NCBI GenBank assembly: GCA_020064725.1
Contig: JAGTWJ010000010.1
Coordinates: 744,001-808,000, forward strand
Direction: 5' to 3'
DNA: 64,000 nucleotides
DNA from: Drechslerella dactyloides
Lineage: Eukaryota; Ascomycota; Orbiliomycetes; Orbiliales; Orbiliaceae
Below are positions 34,433 to 47,700 of the stretch, piece by piece. Every line of letters starts with the position of its first letter. Positions within the stretch are counted from its first letter, which is position 1. A program made the position numbers and the translations under genes. Under the pieces are notes generated by a model that saw nothing but the letters and a program-made list of their open reading frames with translations, had not been told where the DNA came from and did not search any database.

Positions 34433-37400
34433 ATGAAGCGAAAAGCGACTAGCTCGGAAAATAGTAGTCAATGGTGGGCTATCAACAAAATAATAGGTGA
34501 ACGAGGCAGAGGAGAAAAGAAGCAGTATCTCGTCGAATGGGAGGGCGCGGACTCGCAAGGGCAGCCTTGGCCGCTGAATGGGTGAGTTACAAGGGCTTCG
34601 GTTACCCATAATGCTGGTTTGGGGACACTGGTTGCTAAAACTTCTATAGAAATACGCTTATGACATCGATTCTACGGCCATTGACGACTGGGAGGACTCG
34701 AGACGCAGGAAGAAAGAAGCGACGAGTGATGCGTCTCCGAGCCCTCCAGTCACTCGCCCGACTAGGAGGTCTAAACCTTCGACATCTTCTCGTTGTGAAG
34801 CCGAGTCTGCCATGCCAAAGAGTAGAGGACGAAGTGCGAAGGGCGGTATACAAAGTCCTATCGTGATCTCGTCATCGCCAGAAGAGACAGCGGCCGCAGC
34901 TTCAAATGCCACAGCGGAAACTCTTTCTCTACAGCCGAGACCGAGAAACAAGCGTCGACGAATTCTCGAGTCCAGCCCAAGCACTGGGGGTACGGCTGGA
35001 ACCCAACTATCAGCGCGAGAGGAGGAGGAGGAAGGGGAAGGGTATCATGATGATGATAATGATGATGATAGCGATTTGGGACAAAAGCCAGCACATCATC
35101 ATGGCCCGAGTACTTCTGAGTACATTGTCTGCCCTACTCCAGACCCCCAATCTCCCGATAACAGGGAGCAAGAAATTGTCCAACGGCACGTCCGGGGACC
35201 TATCATCATACCTCTTCGACCTGAGGGACCGTACGTTGAGTCTTCCGAAGAAGCAGGCCGGCTATCAAACGATGCTGAGATCCAAGTGCCCCGTACGCAA
35301 GTTCCACGAAGAGGGAGGAGAGAAATCCCAGACTCTCAATCGTCCAGGGCAACATCTATCTACCAGACACCTGGTGATCAAAAGGCTGTTGTCCCTGAGA
35401 CTCCGTTTGAGCGTTTTGCTGGCCGCGTCCATTACTCCTCCGGTGAGCGACTGCGGGAGATAAGAGAAGCCAACATGTCTAAAGCTAGCCCTAACATGCC
35501 ACCATCATCCTTGCTCGAGGACGACTTTGCAGATATACCAGACTCGTCCAATCGAGTGTTCTCCCAGGACGTGAAGGAGCTCAAGTCCCAAGAGGCCTCG
35601 CAATCGCAGAGCTCTGGGAATTCGCAAAAGACGGATCGATCCCATCAGTCACAAAACTCGATGCCCTCGGCGCAGCTAAGCTTTGGCAAGATCGGGGTCG
35701 CGCCATCCACAAAGGGCTCCTCGGACAGAGAATCGCCAGCGTCCGGGTCCGGTCGCTCAGCTGAGGGCAGCCTTGGGCGAGCAGCAGTCGCAGCAGCAAA
35801 AAGTGTTGCGGTGGTTCCAGCGGCACCACCTTCAATTTCGCTGCACCTTGATCAGCGACACCAAACGCACCTTCAACCTCAACCACGACCTCGCTCGGCA
35901 TCTACCCAGGACGATATTGAGAGTGCGTCCTCATATGTAACTTCAAAAACTACCCACGAACTAGTAGATCCGCGTGAAGAGAGCGTCCATAGCACAAACT
36001 CTCTGCTAGACCGTATTGATCGGATCGCACAAGCGGACACTTTAGGTATTCTACAGGAAGCTGTAGAATCGCGACCACCTGTCATCGTGGATACGCCATC
36101 AGAACACAGCGCCCAGCTACCTCAGGTGAGTCTGGAAAGCGAGATAACATAAAAAACTATAGTCTCACGGCTTCTCCGACTAATAATCGTTTGCCACTGC
36201 AGCTGGACGCAGTTCCGCCTCAAGGTCAGAGGAAGGATATCGAAGGCGACACGACTGAATCTTCTGATTCAGCGTCGCAGCGTCGCGCGAAGCCCGCTGA
36301 TCTGTCTGTTGACTCTGAGGCGCTGTTCCCCGCGCTCTTATCGCCAAAGACACCAATCAAGGACGACGACGCACTGCAGGGCGGTCGTTCAATAACCACC
36401 ACACCGTGTGGCCCAATACCTGCCAGCGCCCGGCCTGCCCCTGTAACGGTATTGGGCTACTCCGTATCCCAAACGGGTGACCGAGAAGTAGCAGAGAACG
36501 AAGAGCCTCCTTCATCTTCTACAGTCGAAGGTAGTGTTCATCACACCAGCACTACTCTTAACCAGGTTGTTGCTACCCGTCGGCGTCGGGAAAAGCCGCC
36601 ACCATCCCCTTTGAGGGAAACGCGCTCGAGCGCAAGAAGGAAGCGGAAGACATCTTCTGGAGAAGACGCGATGTCAGCAGCACCTCTCTCCCCGCTGCCG
36701 AGCGTCGATGTCGCTGCGCCGCTAGCTATTTCTAGCCCGAAAAGACAGACGACAGTTCGATCTTCCAGCCATCTGTCTTCGCCGCCACCGGCGATCAGCC
36801 ATCCTGACCGACTTTTAAGCACACAGGATAACGAGAACTCTCACCGGATGGATATTCAATACCAGGAACGGAGCCCTGCTGCTGTTGATTCACCGATCGA
36901 CGACGACTTGTTGGCAGGTTCACAAGTCTTAAGCTTGATTCAACGACCAGCTCCCTCAACTTCGGCCGAGATCTTTCTTGCTATTCCCCTCAACGATATA
37001 CAGAAAATTTTATACAAACAAGCTCTGTTGGAGAATTATAGACAGGTCGAAAACTTCTTTGGCATCGAAAGTAGTCAGGGTCATACAGAACATACCACTA
37101 TCGAGGGTATGGAAGAATATATTCGACACCTTGATGCCATCGCGAGCCACGCAGACCTTTCCGGTAACCAAGATTTGGACTATGGGGAGCCTGGACCGAA
37201 GCTCGTTAAATGGTTTTGCAAGCAAAGCTCCAAATTTGACTTGCTATCGAAGCTTCTTCAGAAGCTCAGAGATGAGGACTATATAGTGGCGATAGTTGCG
37301 GAAGATGGAAAGCTGATGGTGAGTTATGTCCTTCGGGTAGATGCAGCCCATCTCCAAGCTAATGAATTTCCAGGAGTGTCTTGAGATATTCATCAAATCT

Positions 37401-39328
37401 GCCGGTTATGGCTTTACTCGATACGACGAAGCGATGAACTCCTTGACACCTTTGCCCGAGGGGAATGTTACAAGTCTCCGTGTCCTTCTAATACCCTCTA
37501 CAAGGGTGAAGAAAGATTACTTTACCTTGGTAATCGATTTCCCCCAGATATTCTTGACGTCATCATAGCTGCTAACAACTTCCGTAGCCTGCAGCGAAGC
37601 TTATTATCGGATTCGATTCGACTTTGGATCCTATGTCCCCGCAAGTAGGGAGACTGCGTAGCAACGGAACGGCAACCACTCCCATCATCCATTTCGTACC
37701 GATCAACACGGTGGCTCATATTATGCTGTGTCTTCCGAATTCTACTAAATCCAGCCGACAAGACTATATCAATGCTCTGCTATTCGCGGCCATGCTCATC
37801 CGCAAGTCGGTAGGAGTGATTCCCCAATCACTCTTAAGCCGTCTTGATGGGTTGTCCACTAGCAGCCCGTTATTATGGCTTGACAACCTACAGAGCACTT
37901 CCGATAATCTACTTCCCGCTTTGCAACTCGATCCACAAGGCTCACAGAGCGAAACTTCGGAGACAAATGGCCCGGAAATGATCAGTAGTCCATCGAGAAA
38001 GAGAGTTCTTGTGAGTAGCTAACTTTGAGCCTTCGCGACTGAACATTACCCTTCAGTACAGCCGCTAATATTCTATTCCATTTAGTCTATAAGCGTAACA
38101 CCGGTGGCGTCTGGTGGAATGCATAAGAAGCAGAGGGTGGAAGCATCAGAGACACCAGCTAGCCAAAATGAAGACACTCCGATGGAGGATTACGATAATG
38201 CGGTTGATGACCAAGAACCTTTTGTTGAGGTCGAAGATTCCAAGTCCGGCGAACAAGCATCAAGCACCCCTCAGGTCCCTGATCACATAGGTGACATTAC
38301 TCATGTCACGAGCACAATCCCGAACGAGTCAGCCAAAAACAAAGAGGCTGAACCAGCTGCCACCGATCAAGATAGCTCTGCCCAAGATGAAACAGACGCG
38401 ATCATAAGCGAACGTGTTGCCAGAATGTTAGGAGATCCCGGGTGGGTAGATAACGAAACGGCATCGGATGAGGATCTCCTCAAACAAATGGTAAGGCCCG
38501 CCCCCAAATTTCCAGCGTTCAAGTTTTAAATACTGACACGATATCCAATGGTAGAGCAAGGAGGACCTGATTGGGCTGCTCGTTGGGTGCAAAGCAAAAT
38601 ATCTTGAAGCCAAGGCTGAGACCAAAAAGTATGAGGAGTCACTTTCACTTCTGCAGTACCGATATGAGGAGCGCCGGCAAAGGATTCGCGACCTTAAAGC
38701 AGAGGCTAGAGAACACGCCAAACAGTCGTCAATTTTCTCCACAGAAGCACAGATCAATAGATCATTTGCCGAAACAGCCAAGGCGGAGCGGGATCGTGCC
38801 AGGTCAGACCTCAAACAATTCCAGACGGCTCTCGCAGAAGACTCCGAGGGCGACAAGACACGGGCTGTGATGATTCAGGAACTGAGCGAGCTGAAGCCAC
38901 GAGTTACCATCATGGACGCAAAGCTTAAACAGACCGAGAGAGACCTGGAATTTGCAAAGGATCGATATCAGAACGAATCTCGACAAAACTTAGCGCTATC
39001 GAGCGAAAATGAGGACCTTGAAGCGCAGGCTGAAGCCGACAGGAGAAAAGCCGATGAGACCAAAGTCAGGCTTAAGGAGCTCAACATGGATCGAGAACGG
39101 ACCAAGTACCAGAATAAGATCAAGGAGCTTCAAGCAAAGCTCGAAAGGTCCAACAAACATATCGCTACCTTGGAGGCTGAAAAGAAGCGAGCGGAGAGAA
39201 GTCGAGGTCTACAAACACGAGCTAGCAGTATTCCTCCACGCCATCCACAATCCAGCCCTGCACCAACCCGCTCAGCAAGCCCAACTAACAACCATCGCCA
39301 CCCCTTAAGGGGAGTTGATGCCGCGTAG
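34433..39328 (+). CDS. Chromodomain + HDA2/3-like histone deacetylase complex subunit (apparent 1-base frame break)
   Basis: Exons are 34433-34581, 34650-36125, 36203-37318, 37374-37529, 37588-38010, 38086-38490 and 38555-39328, about 1500 residues. Exon 1 encodes a chromodomain start (WAINKIIGERG, then QYLVEWEG), and exon 2 begins with its last helix (STAIDDWEDS). Exons 2-3 are Ser/Pro-rich disorder. Exons 3-5 carry the HDA2/3-type domain: AGSQVLSLIQRPAPSTSAEIF, QALLENYRQVENF, AIVAEDGKLM, FIKSAGYGF and IIHFVPINTVAHIMLCLP. Exon 7 is a long coiled coil. Such proteins are regulatory subunits of class II histone deacetylase complexes; a chromodomain version resembles Neurospora CDP-2 (inference). 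All junctions are in phase except exon 1 to exon 2: exon 1 ends in phase 2 and exon 2 needs phase 0, and spliced as written the frame stops at 34866. Confidence 0.78.
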
Positions 39329-40703
39329 GGCTTGCGTGATTCAGTGCGCTCAAAAGCTCTGGGTCCCTTGGCTGCTTCCCCTTCAATTCTCTAGCATCAT
39401 ATTGTTAACTTTCCGTTACAAATTTTTTTCCTTTGGCCTGTCTGCGACAGACGCGTGGGTTTTCCTTGCGTGATTTTCTCTCTTTATTCCTTGGAGTTCA
39501 AAGACGGCGATATGACGGTTCCCTCTCATTTCCGTTCTATTTTATGTCAGCGTGATGTGCTATGAAATCCCCATTCGCTGACTAACCTACCACAATCTGG
39601 CTCACGAGATGAATGAATTTCTTACGATTTTGTACGGTTATATACGCCGCAAGGGTCGGCACGGTTTGGCGTGCTCTGACGGAATCAAAATAAACAACTT
39701 TCTTACTTACGTACCTGTACTTAACCGTTTTTTCTTTCGATTGTTCCTTTTGGTTTCACTTGGTTGCAGTGCAGTATGGAATTTTCTAAACTTGGATTGG
39801 CCCTTTGCCCACTTTGGGGCCACGAGACCTGTCTCTCGGATATACAATGCATCCTTATGTTTTGAGCGATAAAGATTGCATATATATTATGCCCAGCAGA
39901 AATGAGGGTCTCACACATATCAGTCTGCCATAGGTAAGGATATCGTAGGTCAATGAGTGGAAATTTATTTGAGGATATAATGCTACCGATAAGCTAAACC
40001 GCGAATTTAAAGTAGAAAGGAAGAGAGGACGCAAGAAGTCTAAATCGTAGATTCGCAGGCTGAAATACAGTTAATATACACACATTTCCGTAGTATAACC
40101 GATCTTTTATGACCCAGTCCCGGTTTACCCTGACCGTACCCAAGTTACCCTGAATATTCCCAAGTTACCCAGAACATACCGAAGATACCCATGAACATAC
40201 TGAAGATACCCTTAAACAGACCCAAATACCCCGAGCATTCCCAGAGAAAGAAAAGGAGAATAATAGGAAATTAAGAAGACAGTGAGAGACGTCGATTGTA
40301 GATGATGATTTCGTTCGCTTAAGCGGAGGACTGAAGGAATCAAGGATGAATTTACAAAGCGGACATTTTAGAAATAGTAAAACCTGCAACATTCGCCCTC
40401 GATCGATGAATACGATTCTGGAAGATATAAAGATGTAATCCCTTCCAGATGCAGGACGAGGCAGGTACTTATCCACCCGGACGGATCATTTGCCGACCGA
40501 GCAGCTAGTCGTAAGGATGAACGGTCAAATTAACAACATTATAGCGAGGGAAGAAAAGTCGTCAGAGTCGTCAACGGGCGCGAAAGGCCATCCCAACAGA
40601 TTGGTGACGATGCTCGCATGCTATGAGAAGAGGGACTTTGTACAATAATATGAATATGCGAAGCAGTTTGAGTAAATTGATGGTGCGTTAATGTGTCTCC
40701 ATC
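39329..40703. other. 1.4 kb convergent gene-free interval
   Basis: This lies between the 3' ends of the HDA2/3-like gene and the small protein gene. It includes one short tandem repeat block at 40121-40240. Short open frames such as 39609-39872 have no recognisable content. Confidence 0.5.
40121..40240 (+). repeat. 20-bp tandem repeat, six imperfect copies
   Basis: Six units of exactly 20 bp run head to tail from 40121, 40141, 40161, 40181, 40201 and 40221. Each carries a core TACCC at about the same place, typically as CAAGTTACCC followed by a variable ten bases. The period is kept while the sequence drifts. Confidence 0.85.
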
Positions 40704-40958
40704 CTAATTCGACGCGGCGACTCTCTGGGGGCAGTAATCCATGGACAGCGTTCCTCGGGACTGTGCTTCGAGCGCGAATCGTTCCATCTGCTTCATGGTG
40801 TGCTCGTACAGGATTCGGGCATACTCCTGGCGCGACGCCAGCGACTCCGGGTGGTTGTGCATGTGGTGTTCGTCTGAAAAGGACTGGGGAGAAGGTGGCG
40901 TTAAGTAGCCGTTCGAGAGACCAACGGACGAAGGAGTGGTAGTCCTTGACGACGACAT
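40704..40958 (-). CDS. Small conserved-looking protein (84 residues), unknown function
   Basis: A single exon encodes 84 residues. The N-terminal half is Ser/Thr/Pro rich with TPPSP; the second half has an amphipathic segment, EYARILYEHTMKQMERFALEA. From memory this helix resembles small uncharacterised Pezizomycotina proteins with a YARxMHxHTxRQM pattern, which supports a real gene; I cannot verify it here. A good TATA box lies about 40 bp upstream. No signal peptide or membrane segment is seen. The 3.8 kb upstream has no gene, which is unusual for such a small gene. Confidence 0.65.
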   Translation of the reverse strand: MSSSRTTTPSSVGLSNGYLTPPSPQSFSDEHHMHNHPESLASRQEYARILYEHTMKQMERFALEAQSRGTLSMDYCPQRVAASN

Positions 40959-43900
40959 TGCTGGTTAGTCGCTTTGGCGGATCAAAGATGATATTTATAC
41001 TTGAGATAGAGGGAAGAACGAGTACGTTTATGGAATAGAGACAAGAGTTTATGAGGGAGATTTTTTAGGTGGTCGGTAGTTGTTCAACGATGTTTTTCTT
41101 CCTTCTGTGATGACCTGAATTCAAGACCCGTTTGAAGCCCTTGACCTTAGTTCGGAGATCGATATATTTTGCAGAGCACGGAGGATATATGTTGGGGATG
41201 TTTGAAGCTGGGAGGAAATATATTGCTTGGAGGTGGGAATTATTCAGCACGCAGACGCAGTCGGAAATGCTAGTGTATGGGAAAGAAATCCGGACGGAGG
41301 GCAGGTAGGCTGGCGGCCTTATATCCGCATGTCCAAGTTGTAGGCTTGCGCATGCAAGCCTGCCCCTCCTTTCGCACATCGCTTGCATGCAACAGGGAGA
41401 AAGGCGTTCGGTTGTCGAGCACTACTCGAGAGGGATATGATATCAGACACGGGACGCAAGTCCAGTTTGTTGAAGAAGGCAGTCAGTTGGCTTGCAAAAA
41501 GTGCGCACGGAATACCCAGGCAGGGCTGCACAAAAGCAAATGCCTTGGTTTCCCGTTACATCCCCCTCGAGCTAGTGAGGAGGCGAGTTTAAGCTTCTGA
41601 TGCTGGCGAAAGGATACACGGGGTGGAGGGAGATCAGAATGCCATGACGATCTGAATGGGTGTCCAAGGTAGGATCCGCCATTGCCACCCTCCTCGCCCA
41701 GCTAACTCTATCACGGTCGTCTGCACATCTGAGGTTGAGCGATTCGATGTACGGGGCGGGACGAGACAGCATCACCAGCCGTCGAGCAACGGTTTCCGTC
41801 CATCCTGCTGTCCTCCCCCGCACGAACAGACAGGCCGATGCTAAAAAAGCAGGCTCTGGCGGTTGCGACTTATTACGTCCTCGAGAGAGACGGCTCGTAT
41901 GTCCGGGGGGGTGCTGTCGATCCTGCTTTTCTGGCGAAGATCGAAGGCTAATCGCCAACGACGGGACAGCCAGACCAGCATTGGCGGCCTGCTCTTGTCA
42001 GACGTACAGGTGGCGGGCGGCCGGGGACTGGCAAAAGAAATTCGGAGCGGCATTGCTGGGATCCATGAGGCCATGATGACGGCAAGCAGTCGGCCCTGCT
42101 CAGGCAGTGGCGCGGCGTCGGGAACCGCACTGCACAGCGGCTTGTTTCTGCCCTTCCGCTGCATACCAATGCCGGCAGGGTTAACGTTCGTTTAAGCCGT
42201 CTGCATGCATGCGTACGGACATGCATGCAGACTTGGTTGAGCTCGTGCTGGCGCATTTGAACCTCGCATTTTCGCAACCCCATGCACGTGAAGCTATCGC
42301 AGCCAGGACGTTGTTGAGATACGATACGACAAGGTCCATACTCATTGATCCTTCGAGATCGAGATGGTGCCGTCAAACTAGGCACATTCGCCGCTGCATT
42401 GTCGTCACTAAATCCATGTCGGATCGCACAGTTGCGGCTCTGAAGCTTGTGAGGTCAGCCGGCTCGCGACCCATCGATTTGACCGATTTGACGTCTCAAC
42501 GAGACAATTGTTGCCATCGCCAGGCAATGATGGGTTTCCGACTTTATCCTAGGTTGGTTCAATCTTGGATTTTAGAGCTGATATGCATGCATCTGCAGTG
42601 TTCGCCCCAGATGCCGTCATAGTGCTTCTTGGCACCCCAGGAGAGTTTGTCGTTTTGGGCGGGCGGCGGGCGTGTTCCTTGGTTGGAGACCCCTGCGGGG
42701 CCTTTCGTCAGGATATGCACGAGCGTTCAGGGTCCTAACCGGGATCCAGTGCGACAGCCAGTCAAACAGACTCCGTGTCACCACTGCGACAGCCAAGCCC
42801 TGATGATATCGATCCGTCCTGACGAGCGAATTGCGATCCATGGGCAAATTCCACACCGCGATAGCATCATGATGGGCATCTGTCAAATTCTCCATGTTTG
42901 CGAATAGCACCCCCGGCTTCGGAAGTGCCCGTACATCCTGCGTCTACCCTCGATCGCGACATCAGTCCCTGCGTTTGACCACATGTGGAAGGGGATATAT
43001 TGCGTACAACCGATATATGCCATTTTCCAACCGGTATGGATTCAAGAATCGTAATTGAAACCGTCCACCGCGAGGTTGGAATGCTGCGAGGATGAGATGA
43101 CGTGATGGCGATGTGCGTGGCCATGGCGAGCTACCGTCACTCTCAGCATACAACAACCCAACGCAATCCAGATATCCAGCCTCATGGTATCATCTCAGAC
43201 GTCCGAACGACATCATCCTCCTACTATACCGCGGCGAAATATTATAGCTCCGTGTCAATATCAACAGCTAACGAGGTTTGAATAAGCTCGTGTGTTTACG
43301 CCGTCGATGAGCAGCAGCTCTCGAAGCTAGCGTTATTGATTCCCAGACCTTCGAGCCACTAGCCTGGTCGCACAACCGGCATTGATTCTCGATGCGTAAG
43401 ACCCTGTTCAGGGAGGCAAAAACCGCATACGGATCGTACCGAACCCCTGCAATCACAGGATACCGCGAATAACGGCGCCAAGTACCGAGTAAAGCTTCTG
43501 AAGTAATTATGATTTAAACTCGCCGTCCGTATGTTCGCGAACAGCCATTCTAGAACATTTTGACATCGCGATGGTCTATCAAGGCACATCTTGTACTTAG
43601 TCGTCCCGATCATAATATAATCATACCAGGGATATAATTAATCATCTGCGTATGCTCATATATACGTACTTGGTATGTAACATACCATAACCGTATACCG
43701 CCCCCATCCGGACACATTCTGCATATCATCGGACCCTTCAAGTTGTCTCTCGCAGGCGCAAGCCAGACGCTGTCCGGATCCTTTTAGCCTGCGAGGACCC
43801 TGAGGCAACTGCTATGGATTGCCAACGATAATTCATCTAGGCAGTAATAATCCAAAACCGCAGGGTCGCCCAACCTGATCAATTGAACGGAAAACCGATC

Positions 43901-44773
43901 AGCCTGTTACACTGCGGACTTAATGAGCAATTGACATGCATGTCGGATGATGCGTGCCTCTGGAGCCACATATTATATTATACAACCCGCTACGCTACAA
44001 TTACGACCCCACATGCATGCATGCACGCGTGCGGGCCACCCGATTGAAACCGGATACCTACCATGATGGAGACCCTGTATCTACGACAAACTGATATCAA
44101 TGATAGACCTCTCATACTGCTGCAAGTAAATACAATAGTACAACCGGATTGCGATACGCAATAGAAGAAATCCAATGGACCTGGATACAGTCTGTTCCTG
44201 GATCACAGCTAGCAAAAACCCCAAGCATGACACGTTGTCTCGGTCTTGATTGCCGGAGCTGTCACCAATCAACTAAAAGAAGGGAAAAAAGGGAGAAAAA
44301 GGCGCAAGAAACAAGAAACGTGCAATAGGATATTCGAGGAAGATCAAAAAACAAAGCCCTATAACACCCCAGAAATGCCCAGATTCTAGCTAATGTATAC
44401 AAATGTCATGGATAAACGGTGCTAAAATCGCTGCGCGATGGTGAAAAAAAAAAGACGCAGCAGTTTGCATGCATTCATGACGAAAGGAACGAACGACCGG
44501 CTAATCGCAGTAAAAAAGAGAAACCGTCACAGAGCCACCTGCTAGTGGCCATTCCCATGCTTGTATGTTGCCTCATTCGAGCGCTTCAAAAAAAACAGGA
44601 CAAAAAAACCTACGAAGAATGTTCGAAACAAAGACGATCGGAAAATTCTGGTGTAAAATATGGGCTCAACGGTGTTACCACAGTATATAGACCTGTATGG
44701 AAAAGAATCAAGGAGATAGGACGAGCGAAGTGGATTGAATCCGCTCCCCAAATAGTTCTCCGATTAAGAGAAA
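40959..44773. other. 3.8 kb gene-free region upstream of the small protein gene
   Basis: No open frame in this stretch has a domain or plausible exon chain. Alternating TGCATGCA steps recur (for example near 42205-42235 and 44010-44030), along with AT-rich islands near 43600-43700 and 44240-44460. Because the SUMO protease gene ends at 44774 on the same strand, all of this DNA is upstream of the small gene. It may be a long regulatory region or contain a non-coding transcript. Confidence 0.6.
40990..41000 (-). promoter_or_regulatory. TATA box of the small protein gene
   Basis: On the minus strand the sequence reads GTATAAATAT about 35-40 bp upstream of the ATG at 40958. The match to TATAAA is exact. 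The spacing to the ATG implies a very short 5' leader, or that another start site is used. Confidence 0.5.
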
Positions 44774-47700
44774 CTACGCCTTCGCGGAACCCGCGGCAGC
44801 TTGAGAGGATCTCAACCCCGATCTTTTCGGGGATGACTGGCTATCCAGTATTATAGGATTATGAATCGCGTCACCCCGCTTTCTAGGTGGGGGAGTTTTT
44901 TCCCGGGATCTCCGGTCCTGGGATGACGAAGGACTGTCGACAATTCGGTCGTTTGCGAGTTCGTGCACTGATTTGCCTCTGGATGCGCCGCCGTATCGCA
45001 GAGGTTGACTGGGGACCAGACTGTCGTCATCATCGTCGATGTCCTCAACAGAAACCAGATTAGGGGCATCCGGCATCGGTGTGTCCTTATCATCCACGAT
45101 ACTATCCGCAAGACCCAACTCCGCGGGGGTTTCTGATTTCCCTATTATCGAAAGGTCGCTAAACGAGTGGGTTGTAGCCAACGTCGGCGTATTAACTCCG
45201 TTGGCTTGGGTTTGCGGATTAGGCTCGTGGTTGATGTGATTGATGAGTCCCGGAGGGATTCTGCGCGGTGGTTCTTCCGCGTCGAGTTCCAAATGCTCTC
45301 CAATGCTCTCCGGTATATCAGAGGGAGGGACAGGCAGACCGCAGGCAGCGACCAAGGGAACACCGGAACTCATAAGCTCGAGGGCATCCATCTGCATGGC
45401 GGCTTCCTCGTTTGGACTGTCTTCCGAGATAGCAATCTCATCGCCGCCATACGGGATCTCTATTGACTTCTCCCGAGCGCGTGGTGATGTCTGTACAGCG
45501 GTGGGTAGCTCTATCACATCGCCCAAGCTCTCTGAGTTCGTTCTGTTCGGAACCTTGATGGCTCCGCTTGGGCTGATTGATTTAGGGCGCTTGGCTGGTA
45601 GATTGATCTCGTCCTGGTCGTCTGACTTTCTCTTAGCCGGAGAGGCGGCTCTTGGACTGATCGACTTTGTGCGTTTGGCCGGCAGATTATCCTCCTCATG
45701 GCCTTCTGATTTTCTCTTAGCTGGCGAGGCGACTCTTTGGACGTCGAGTGGCTTGGTCGCATCCTTCGATTTGACAGCTGGTTTGGCTTCATCGTCGATA
45801 ATTACAAGGTCGTCTGCTGCTCCATCCATGCTCGGTTTCGTAGCGGGTTCTTTTGCTGGAGGCTGCCATCCCTCGATGTCAGGAAACTCGTCGAACGGCT
45901 CTTTCTTCAGGAACTTGTCATATTCTTCCTTCAACCTCACAAATAGTCGCCACATCCTATCCCGCTTGTCGACTACCTCAGATATCTTCCACAGCTTCCG
46001 AGACGCTTCATCGGAGCCAAAGTCCTTCTCATAGAGCGTCTCTTTGATCTGAGATGGGTTTTCGAGCATCTTTTCGATATAATGCAGCATAAATATCCCA
46101 CAATCAGAAAAGTTGTCTTGGCCGGGTATCTTCCGTGGTGCGATGCTCATAAGGTCCTCCAACTCTAGCATAGCATCCTTCTTATCCGCGCCCTCGGCCT
46201 TCAGATATTGTTTTACGCCCCTTAGAGTGGTATTATGCACACCGTTCATAGAATCGAGAATTATGACGGCGCAACTGTCTGCGGGAACCGGATTGCGTCC
46301 ACCCCTTTTAGGGGTGGGGACAGGTTTTTGGTGACTGCTGGGCTCCGTGCATACTAGCTCGTCTTCTTTCTCGTTGTCTTTCCTCTGGGCCTCAGCTTCA
46401 GCTTTCGCTTTCGCTTTCGCCCTAGCCTGCGCCTTGGCCATCGCCGCTGGGAGGTTGCAAACGACGGCGAGAAACCAATGGTATTTCTCGTTTACTGGGA
46501 TAAAAATAAAGTCCTTCTCAAAGATATCGACATCTTTTGTCCATCGCTGAACCTTGCTGTAGTTGGACGTCTTTCCGTCACCTGAACTACCGCTATAAGC
46601 ATCGTAAAGATAAGTGTTAAATATGTGGACTTTGGCCGCGAATGCTGGGTTATCTCTTTGTAGGCGTTCTCTGATGATCGCTAGGTGGAAGTTGATGACC
46701 TCATCATTCAGGAACTGGTCGGGGTCCAGCAACCGCAGGCTGGTGCTGTCGAGTATATCACATGGCCCCCGTTTCTGAAATGGAAACTTCAAACTTTCGG
46801 ACCATGTTTGGACTGGATGTGGCTCAGGCTTCGGCAAAGGTTCTGGTTTGGGTTGGTTCCTTAAACTCCGTCGAGGATGGGTATCAGCTGTGTACATCTC
46901 CAGCGCCGAACCTCCACCGGTGTCCTTTTTCTTCAAGTCGATAAGTTCTCTGGCAGTTCCGGGGGGTCGAGATCGTGTCTGCCTTGGGTGATCATAGAGG
47001 CCCAGTTCGGACAACGCGGCTTTAGATATCAGCTTTTGGGGTACTATGGTTTTAGAAAGAGATGCATCATCTTTGGAGTTGTGGTGAGTAGCAGAATTTT
47101 TGAGATCCTCTTGATCTTGAAGTCTGTTCCCCAAGACGGATCTTCAGTAGCATTAGTATAACAACTCGAAAGAATGCGAGAAACTAGCATCTTACCCAGG
47201 CTTCTTTTGACATTCCACGTCTCCCTTCTCTAGCCAACCAATGAAACGCATAGCATCACGCTTCCTAGGATCTTCCATTTCCAGTTCAGATCTGCCTTCG
47301 AACATAAACATGGCTGCCGACGCAAGTTCTATGACGCGTTAGCGAGAAGTACCAGATTTATCTCTTCAGAACCTACTTACTATGCTCGTGATTTCTCAGC
47401 TTGATATGCACCCAATTACGATTTGTCTCGTCGTCAGTGTACTGGAGAGAACCAATATTAGTAAAACAAAGGTCAATTTTGCTGATGGAAGCCATGCGTT
47501 ATTACCGTCGCTGATTGTATGTTTTCAAGCTTGATACTCAAGCCGGGAACCTCCTCTGACTTTGAATAGACTGTTATTGTCTCGTACCCATTCCTTCTTA
47601 GTAGGGTTTCGAAGCCTGAGATATAGATAGCCCCACGCCACGCAACACTGAGCCTTATTGAAGTATCGGATTTCGGCGACCGACTTTTTGGAGGATGTTC

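Noticed and set aside
34660..34866. Frame MTSILRPL... reached by straight splicing of the chromodomain exon
   Set aside because: It stops after 68 codons and has no family resemblance; the other frame carries the chromodomain helix and the rest of the gene.
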